In this document: in pieces, positions 55,932-64,000 of the stretch
How the letters are laid out: every line of letters begins with the position of its first letter
How positions within the stretch are numbered: the first letter of the stretch is position 1
Assembly: GCA_011799875.1 (NCBI GenBank)
Contig: CM022302.1
Span: forward strand, 520,361,229 to 520,425,228
Source of the DNA: Thinopyrum elongatum
Taxonomy: Eukaryota > Streptophyta > Magnoliopsida > Poales > Poaceae
Direction: 5' to 3'
Length of the DNA stretch: 64,000 nt
The notes under the pieces: model-generated
Databases searched by the model: none
The model's input: only the letters and a program-made list of their open reading frames with translations
Told to the model about the DNA's origin: nothing
Position numbers and translations under genes: made by a program

Positions 55932-58698
55932 ATGAAGAATCTGAAGGATGCTAAGACTAAGATTTTTCCCTCTAAGACGAGGGGAGGTAAGGAACTGCCA
56001 TCCAGCTCCGCTTTAGATTCACCTTCTGTTATAAGTAGACTTGCAACACCACCACATGCTATCAATTCTGATATGTCGCAAGTTATTGATGATGCTACTT
56101 CTGCTATGAATGCTACTCATGATGATGCTAATATCTTGCTTGATGATAATGTGCCACTAGGTGAATTTCTTGATGAACAACTTGCTAGAACTAAAGCTTT
56201 TGAGAATGCTGAAACTGATGAAATTGTTGAAACTGATGAAGAGCTTGAAACTGAAAATCTTGAAACACCTATTAGACCTAGTTCTCCTAGATATGAATTG
56301 CCAAAGGTACCGGAAGGTTATGTTATGGATGAGGAGACAACTAGAGATGATCTGAAAAAATTATTATGCAAGTATAAAGAAAATACTTTGAATGCTAGAA
56401 TGAAATATGATCCTAAGTTTGCTACTTCACCTATCTTTGTTGATGATAAGGATTATGAATTCTCTATCGACCTAGAGTTAATTACTTTGGTTGAATCTGA
56501 TCATTTCCATGGTTATGAAACTGAAACTGTTGTGGCACATCTTACTAAGTTGAATGATATATCCACCCTTTTTGCTCATGATGAGAAGATTCGCTATTAT
56601 TATATTCTCAAATTATTTACGTTCTCATTAAAGGGTGATGCTAAGGCTTGGTATAATACTCTTGCTCCTGGTTGTGTGCGTAGTCCCCAGGATATGATTT
56701 ATTACTTCTCTGAAAAATATTTTCCTGCTCATAAGAAACAAGCTGCCTTACAGGAAATATTAACTTTGCGCAAATTGAAGAAGAGAGTCTCCCACAAGCT
56801 TGGGGGAGGCTTCTCCAATTGCTTAATGCTTTGCCTGATCATCCTCTTAAGAAAAATAAAATACTTGATATCTTTTATAATGGACTAACCGATGCTTCTA
56901 GGGATTTCCTAGATAGCTGTGCTGGTTGTGTTTTCAGGGAGCAAATTATTGAACAAGCTGAAGAATTATTGAATAACATATTAAAAAATTATGATGATTG
57001 GATCCTTCCTGAACCACCACTTAAACCTACTCCAAAGAAGAGGGGTATCTTATATCTCAGTCCTGAAGATATGCAAGAGGCAAAGAAATCCATGAAGGAA
57101 AAAGGTATTAAGGCAGAGGATGTTAAAAGTTTACCACCTATCGAAGAAATACATGGGCTTGAAACACCACACCACCTAAGGTGGTATAGGTAAATTCTTT
57201 ACTAAAGTTCGATGAAGGTGATATTTCTTATAATAAACATCCTAGTCAATGCCTTTATGATTTTGATAATTACATTAGAAAACAAGATCACTTCAATGCA
57301 AATGTTATGAAACAATTGAAATACAATTCTGATATGATTGCTCGCTTAAGTGACTTGTTATTTACAATCTCAAATGATATTAGAGGTGTGGGAAAACATG
57401 CCTCTATGGTTCAAACTCAATTAGAACAAGTTGCTAAATCTCAAAGAGAGTTGCTTGATGAAATGAATAATAATATCAATGATCATGCTGTTAGAGTAAT
57501 GACTAGAGGAGGTAAAATGACTCAGGAACCACTTTATCCTGAGGGACACCCAAAAAGAATTGAACAAAACTCTCAAAGAGTTGACACTGATGTACCTAGT
57601 CCTTCTAAAAAGAAAAAGAAGAAGAAAAATGATAGGACTTTGCATGCCTCTAGTGAACCTGAAGTTGAAAAACCTCCTGATAATGATAATGTCTCTCTCT
57701 CTAATGCTGAAACTCAATCTGGTAATGAACACTCACCTTCTGATAATGAAAAAGACAATGATGAGGTTCATGAAGACACTCAAATAAATAATAAAGAACC
57801 AGGTAATGATGTTGAGATAGAACCAGCAGTTGATCTTGATAACCCACAACCCAAGAATAAAAGATATGATCAAAGAGACTTTGTTGCTAGAAAACATGGT
57901 AGGGAAAGAGAACCGTGGGTTCAAAAACCTATGCCCTTTCCACCTAAGTCAACCAAAAAGAAAGATGATGAAGAATTTGAACGCTTTGCTGAAATGCTGA
58001 GACCAGTCTTTTTGCGTACTCGCTTGACTGATATCTTGAAAATGCCTCCTTATGCAAAGTACATGAAAGACATCATCACCAATACGAGAAAAATACTGGA
58101 AGTTGAAATCTCCACCATGCTTGCTAATTATACTTTTAAGGATGGAGTACCTAAAAAACTTGGAGATCCAGGAATACCAACTATACCTTGCTCCATCAAA
58201 ATAAATTATGTGAAAACTGCTTTATGTGGTTTAGGAGCTAGTGTTAGTGTTATGCCTTTCTCTTTATATAAAAGACTTGATTTGAATAAACTCACACCTA
58301 CTGAAATATCTTTGCAAATGGCTGATAAATCAACTGCCATACCCATCGGTATTTGTGAGGATGTGCCCGTTGTTGTTGCTAATGTTACTATCTTAACTGA
58401 CTTTGTTATACTTGAGATGCCCGAGGACGACAACATGTTGATTATCCTCGGTAGACCCTTCTTGAATACTGCAGGGGCTGTTATTGATTGCAATAAAAGC
58501 AAGGTCACTTTTCATATCAATGGTAATGAGCATACGATGCACTTTTCGAAAAAACAATTCCAAGTGAATGGTATTAATGTTATTGAAAAATCTCCGACAA
58601 TCACTATTGGAAGTTTTCAACTACCCCTACCTACTGTTAAAAAGAAATATGAAATGCTTATTGTTGGGGACATTCATATCCCCATTGAGGTAACCTAG
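55932..58698 (+). pseudogene. Gag and retropepsin-like protease, frameshifted
   Basis: The gag part (55932 to about 56780) includes KLFTFSLKGDAKAWYNTLAP and YYFSEKYFPAHKKQAALQEI, the core of the retrotransposon gag domain. A slip near 56780 moves to the frame with LLNALPDHPLKKNKILDIFY (to 57193). A second slip near 57190 leads to 57307-58698. That last part has a poly-Lys/acidic linker (57600-57870) and a protease domain, with LCGLGASVSVMPFSLYKRL and DDNMLIILGRPFLNTAGAVI. The catalytic Asp expected in the DLGAS block is Gly here. The frame ends at 58698 without running into a polymerase. Confidence 0.85.
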
Positions 58699-59490
58699 TG
58701 TTTTACGAAAGTTCTTCAGTTTCATGCTAATAGGAAGTGGTTGTTAATAAGACTTGATCAACCTTATTAATGAATCATTTTTGAGAGGTATGAAGTTGAT
58801 GAATTTAGTGAGCACTACCTTCTGTCCCTACCCTTTTGTTTTCTGTTTTTATTAGTTAAATAAAATAAAATGCCATGCCTTGCCTGTTTTCTGAGTTTTC
58901 CATGCAATAAAAAATTGAACCAGAAATAAAAGTTCTCAGAATGCTCTGAAAATTTAATACGATTTTCTTCTTCTGAATATTTAAGAATTTTTGGTGCAAA
59001 TAACATCAGAGGGAGGTGCTCCAGGTGGGCACAACCCACCTGGGCGCGCTAGCACCCCCAGGCGCGCCCTGGTGGGTTGTGGTCCCCATGTGGACCCCCT
59101 CACTTATCTCTTCGTCCCACGTCATCACCTACCTCCAGAAAAAAATCACCATTGCTCTCTCTCTCTCGTGTTCTTGCTCTCAAACCCGTGAATTTCGATT
59201 TCTTTGCTCGAAGCTCCATTTTCGAAACTGTTTTGCGGGATTGTTGCTTGGTATGTGCCTCCTCCATTGGTCCAATTAGTTTTTGCTTTAGTGGTTTATA
59301 TTTAGAATAATTAGTTGCTCTTGGTGCTGCTGTAGATGAGCTTGCATGTTGAATTCTTAGAGTTCTAAGTAGTTTGAATGCTTGATATAGCCTCTATGCA
59401 TTCCTATGAGTAGTTGCTACCAATCTTTTAAAGTTTTGTTGAGAAAAATTTTGTGGACTAAAAATTTCAGAAATTTGCTCATAGGAAAAG

Positions 59491-60444
59491 ATGAGTATCT
59501 TTAGGAAGTTTGCTTCCAAGAAGAACTCCAAGGGAGTTATTGGGGAGTCGTCTGACAGTGATCTCCGCACCCGGAGAATCGCGGAGGTACGGCCGTGCGA
59601 GTGGCCGCATAACCCATTCATGAAGGGAGCCGGAATCCATCAAGAGTTTGCACAATATGCTGCTAATGCCGGCCTCACCGACTTCATCGCAGCTGAATGT
59701 GAACATTATCATCTCCTCACAAATTCCTTTGTGCAAAGTTTTCATTTCTTGAGTAGGAATAATCCTCCCGAGGTGTAGTTTAACTTATATGCTGAACCCC
59801 ATCAGATACCACTTACTGAATTTTGTAACATATGCTTGCTCCCTTCTGATGGTGGTTTAGTAGAGCCTAGGCCCGCGGAGGTTGATGGTTTTTACCGCAC
59901 TCTGACAGTGGGGGATGAGAGAGGGGTGTCAGGTCTCACCGCCACTAGCTTACACATTCCTGCTGTGCATTATTTTGCTCTATTCATTGCGAAGTGTTTG
60001 CTTGCTAGAGAGAAGGTAGGTGCACTCAGTGTGCTTGACTTTGCTGTTTTACGTCGTGCACTTTACGGCGACAACACTTATAGCTTGGGAGCTATTATGG
60101 CAGGTCGCCTCCACATTAACAGATCTAAGGGTAAGATACATGGTGGTATTTATGCTACTCGTTTGGCGAGTCACTTTAACATTCAGATACGTCAGCATGA
60201 TTATCCTTTGCCCAAGGTTTATTTAGATCGTCAGGCTATGGCACACCACCAGTTTATTGATAGTGAGTGCACCACTATGGATGTTCCATATAATTTGGTC
60301 TTCAACGAGATTACCCGTGATGTTATTCCTTTGCCTGCACCTGCTTTGTTTGATCCTATTGCCAGGGGCAGATACAGGATTATGCTTGAGGACATTGTCG
60401 CCTACCGGAACAACCTGGCTGCGGCACAGGAGGAGCCTCAGTAA
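59491..60444 (+). pseudogene. Second ORF of the element, one in-frame stop
   Basis: From MSIFRKFASKKNSKGVIGES the frame runs 96 codons to a TAG (59776-59778). It then continues in the same frame as FNLYAEPHQIPLTEFCNICL, VHYFALFIAKCLLAREKVGA, FAVLRRALYGDNTYSLGAIM and GGIYATRLASHFNIQI to 60444. The type is familiar from Triticeae Gypsy elements as an extra non-pol protein of unknown role. Apart from the stop it is open for 317 codons. A separate promoter-like TATTTAAGAATTTT precedes it at about 58978. Confidence 0.65.
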
Positions 60445-62623
60445 TGGGACCCTTAGGTGCCCGCTCCCCAGCACTTCAACATAGGACCCCATGGCTTCTT
60501 CGAGTGGTGATTATCAAGTTAGGCCAAAAGCCTAAGCTTGGGGGACTACGTATTTCCACCGACATTATTTTCATGTTCACACTTTTCATTCCAGTTGTTG
60601 GTGTCCACACTTTTTCATTGTATTATCCATGCTAGATTTATTTTCTCGCCTTCTTCTTGTGTGTTTAAAAAACTTTGAGAAAATACAAAAATATTTCCTG
60701 TTTCTTTTTTATTTTTCTTTCTAGTATAATTAGCTGTAGTATTTAAAAAGAAAACCCAAAAAGATTTTCTTGTTCTTCTTTTGCTTGTTGGGAGCTCTCC
60801 CATGTAAATAGTTTTTCTCGTTTTTGTTTTTCCTTTCTTAAATTTGCTTTCTTTCAGAAAACCAAAAACTCCAAAAAATATTTCAGTGTGTTTCTCTAAA
60901 TTTCTTTTTATTGAGTCATACCAAGGAGAAGACCACGATGAAAATGTTGAGTGGCTCTCATATGCATTGTTGTTGATCTAACAGAGAGCCCATATTACCT
61001 TGTTTTCTTCTTTTTGAATAAATGTTTGCAGATTCCCGCTTAGTCCACGGCACTCTTGCACTATTATTATTATTTTTATATCGTTCGGTCGTGCAAGTGA
61101 AAGGCAATAATGACGATATTTGATGAACTGGCTGTGGCAGAGAGAAACGGGTATGAACTCAATTTGTTCTGTTTTTGTAAATATGTTTAACCTAGTATCC
61201 ATGATTCAGCTCATTATGATCAAACATGTTTGCAGTGACCCTTAGAGATTATAGTTTCTCATGCCATGCTTAAGTAGTTAGGAGTGGATAATGTTTTATC
61301 TTGGATGTCAACATTGCGTTAAAATAATTGTGATGTAGTATGATAATATGGTATCCTCCTCTGAATGTTCTAGTGGCTTGACTTGGCACATGTTCATGCA
61401 TGTAGTTGAATCAAAACCAACATAGCCTCTATGATATTTATGTTCATGGTGTTCATATCCTACCCATGCTAGTATCCAATGTTACTTATGCATAATGCAT
61501 GTTCATGACCGTTTTCGCTCTCTAGCTGGCCGCTTCTCAACCTAATTGCTAGCCTTCGCCTATACTAAGTGGGAATTCTGCTTGTGCATCAAAACCCTGA
61601 AACCCAAGTTATTCCATATGAGTCCACCATACCTACCTATATGCGGTATTACCCTGCCGTCCTAAGTAAATTTGCATGTGCCACCTCTAAAAACTTCACA
61701 TAAATATCCTTTTTTTGTGCCTGGATTGTTCATAGAGCGACAGGAGGTAGTCACTATCTTCCATGTTAAGCGGGTTATTCTCATGATGAGTGTTTATTCA
61801 CTCGTCCTTGCACGAGAGGGGCGGTAATAGGGATTCTCAGTCCCGAATTCAAATTGCAAATAATTAAACAAACCCCCCCAGGAATGTTCTTGGTATGGAC
61901 GGCACCCGTTGTTTCGGACAAGCCGTGGAGTGTGATTGTTGGTGGAGGGGGAGTAAACCTTTACTTTTATCTCTTGGGAACCGCCACTAATGTGTTTAGC
62001 ATGGAAGATACCAATAACTAATGGTCGTGAAGTAAATAAGAAGGGTGCATTTCTGAAAATTTCATTTACCTCTGTTTTAAAACTTGAGCTCTGGCACCTC
62101 TGCAAATCACTGCTTCGCTTTGCGAAGGGACTATCTATTTACTTTTATGTTGTGTCATCACCTTCTTAATAAAGCGCCAGAACCTGAGAGCACTATTGTC
62201 ATCCTCATGCATTGTGTATAGCTAATGTTGGGTGCATCATGACTCGATCTTTTCTACCATGAATTACAATGTTTAGTCGCTGATCGGACTTTGGAGGTGC
62301 TCTGCATTTATGTTTCGCAGTCTCAGAAAGGGCTAGCGAGATACCACTATTGTCATATTATATCAAGGTTGCTTTGACAAAGTGTTGTTGTTTGAGATAT
62401 CTTATTATTGCTCGCTAGTTGATTATGCCATTGATATGAGTTAATATAATTTTTAAGAGTTATTGTCGTCATGATTATTTATAACCATTGCTGAAAACCT
62501 GGGTGCTACTTAAGCTTATTTATGTAAACAAGAGCAAAAGAGTTCGTGAAAGTTTTTCTTTTTCACTTTCAGTTTATCAACTGAATTGCTTGAGGACAAG
62601 CAAAGGTTTAAGCTTGGGGGAGT
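60445..62623 (+). other. 3' spacer of the gag-protease element
   Basis: The AT-rich spacer has no coding motifs. AAGCCTAAGCTTGGGGGA (about 60530) is an internal echo of the polypurine tract AAGGTTTAAGCTTGGGGGAG at 62603. Such echoes are common in Athila-like spacers. Confidence 0.55.
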
Positions 62624-62833
62624 TGATACGTCTCCGTCGTATCTACTTTTCCTAACGCTTTTTCTCTTGTTTTGGACTCTAATTTGCACGATTTGAATTA
62701 AACTAACCCGGACTGACGCTGTTTTCAGCAGAACTACCATGGTGTTGTTTTTGTGCAGAAATAAAAGTTCTCGGATTAGAACGAAACTTTGCGAGGATTT
62801 TTTATATAATGAAAGAGAATTACTGGAGCCAAC
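62624..62833 (+). repeat. Truncated 3' LTR
   Basis: It matches the first 210 or so bases of 54468-55853 with scattered substitutions and ends at CTGGAGCCAA. The remaining 1.17 kb of the LTR is missing. Confidence 0.85.
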
Positions 62834-62836
62834 CAG

Positions 62837-62937
62837 AAGGCGATGGCACACATGCCACTTACAATGCAGTGTTGTTCGAGGAGGACTCGAGTAACCAGAA
62901 GACACGGAAGCTCTTGTATTTCATGCCAGCAAACTGA
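62837..62937 (+). pseudogene. Truncated second cystatin copy (last 33 codons)
   Basis: From GGCGATGGCACACATGCC to the TGA at 62935-62937, the reading equals the end of the intact cystatin with two amino-acid changes (Ala to Thr after GDG, Pro to Gln before KTRK). The signal peptide, glycine pair and QxVxG loop are gone, so it cannot be an inhibitor. The break coincides with the end of the truncated LTR. Confidence 0.88.
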
Positions 62938-64000
62938 TCAATGCCCAACCGATGCTATTTAGACTAGTCGTAATATTTTAAATGTAATAAGAAATTTCAA
63001 GGAATTATATCCCTTGAAAAACAAATTTCAAGGAATTGATGTGGCGTTTCTACCTAGCATATTATGGAAAAATTAAAAAAATATGATTGGCAACACTCAA
63101 TGTTTTACTTTTTTAGGCGATAGTGGGGGCATGCTACCACTTGAACTCATTACTGTAGCAACACCGGAAGTGTTGTGCAGGCGATGCTTGAAGGTACGAT
63201 TCTTATACGGTGCTCAATCCAGCGATCTCCCTTCATTTGGCTTGGCACATCGAAGATTGCTATGCAATGTCGTACCAAACTTATACTGAATTTATTGTAT
63301 GTATATCAATGCTCAACAAATAATAGCATATCAGTATGTTACATAGGTCACATCACAAGATGCTATGGCGTTCCGTTCTTCATGAATGGTTGCTTTTTTA
63401 GAGTTTATAGAAGTGCCCATCAAAACAACAACTGGCAACTACTCGTGCAATAAAATTTTCCGTAGTTTCTTAGCACGCGTGGTGATCCAAAGTTTCACCT
63501 CATCTTTGATGATGTTGACAAAGATTGGCGGCGGGGCACTCTGTTGCCAGAAAACGCGGGAGTTTCTCTTATTCTAAATTGTCCAGGAGACAAGCATGGT
63601 GAAAGAAGATATGACTCTTCTATTGGGGTTTTGCATGTTGGTTCTCTTATCCCACAAATCATTGACAGAGCCCTCAGGGTGCCAAGTGGATGTATCCATG
63701 TGTACAAGGCCTAGCCTCAGAATGTGCAATTTGCTATTATGCTAAGAGACACAAGATGACCCCTCATAAAAAAATATAGACACTAGATGGTGTTTCATCT
63801 TAAGATGACTTTTGTGACCTTTGTTCCTGTTAGTCTTTATGTATTTTTAACTTCGTGTTGGTGTATGTGTCGACTGTGTGTATCGTCGATGCTCTGTCAA
63901 CTTGTTGTTGCATAAGCCAGGCTTATTAATTTCTATTAGTTTGATGATTTCATAAAATTCATTTCTCCAAATAATTCCATCTCAGAGCATGTTTGCATAA
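62837..64000 (+). repeat. Right copy of the 1.2-kb duplication
   Basis: It is the direct repeat of 2441-3640, including the 31-bp repeat region (two units instead of nearly three) and the unrecognised gene-like remnant (about 63083-63714). It runs off the end of the window. Confidence 0.9.

Larger units (their letters stand above)
54468..62833 (+). mobile_element. Gypsy-like LTR element with gag-protease but no pol, 3' LTR truncated
   Basis: The 5' LTR is complete (54468-55853). A polypurine-like AAGCTTGGGGGAGT precedes the 3' LTR at 62624. The 3' LTR is cut after about 210 bases, exactly where the duplicated cystatin tail begins. Between lie a gag-protease region and a second open frame; reverse transcriptase, RNase H and integrase are absent. 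The gag and second-frame types suggest an Athila-related group, tentatively. No TSD can be tested because the right end is missing. Confidence 0.8.

Overview
The window looks like intergenic DNA from a large, repeat-rich Triticeae genome (wheat, Aegilops or barley relative). Supporting marks are an inverted BARE1/Angela-type LTR, a tRNA-derived Au-type SINE, Stowaway MITEs with CTCCCTCCG ends, CACTA sequence with TTTAGTCCCGGT subterminal repeats, and several Gypsy/Copia LTR elements inserted into one another with intact 5-bp target-site duplications (TSDs). Only three stretches look like host genes: a secreted phytocystatin (2188-2541) and two intronless paralogues of a plant serine-rich small protein (18237-18710 and 44389-44883). 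Nearly everything else is mobile DNA or its decay. I name superfamilies; family names are from memory and tentative.

Layout. 1-2.1 kb: a duplicated segment, a possible Harbinger remnant and the cystatin promoter. 2.2-4.6 kb: the cystatin gene and a 1.2-kb downstream block repeated at the right edge of the window. 4.6-5.3 kb: MITEs and an RNase H fragment. 5.46-17.15 kb: a probable PIF/Harbinger element with convergent broken transposase and Myb-like genes, split by an Angela-type solo LTR, a gypsy-like remnant and a 4.2-kb solo LTR. 17.15-19.2 kb: serine-rich gene 1. 19.5-22.5 kb: SINE, tiny Stowaway and a duplicated segment. 22.55-33.96 kb: a LINE whose two parts lie in opposite orientations, holding a 9.7-kb non-autonomous LTR element that itself holds a second 4.2-kb solo LTR. 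33.96-34.44 kb: a near-perfect 478-bp palindrome. 35.5-45.0 kb: serine-rich gene 2, with its upstream region split by a 6.6-kb Copia element and an apparent 1.1-kb insertion. 45.0-47.7 kb: 5' part of a Gypsy-like element with a 540-codon open frame. 47.7-54.5 kb: CACTA DNA with an almost open TNP2-type transposase. 54.47-62.83 kb: a gag-protease Gypsy-like element lacking reverse transcriptase and integrase. 62.84-64.0 kb: truncated second copy of the cystatin 3' end and its downstream block.

The locus appears to have grown by local duplication (cystatin tail, serine-rich genes, and the 1-240 / 21.3-21.9 kb segment) followed by repeated nested insertion. Four insertions have perfect TSDs on both sides that I checked base by base in addition to the Angela LTR: CCTTT, ATGCT, CTCCA and CAGAG; the Angela TSD is CTCTT. 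I found no undescribed biological system. The most informative items are the LINE inversion consistent with twin priming, the nested Harbinger reconstruction, the long palindrome, and the repeated modules inside the non-autonomous LTR element.
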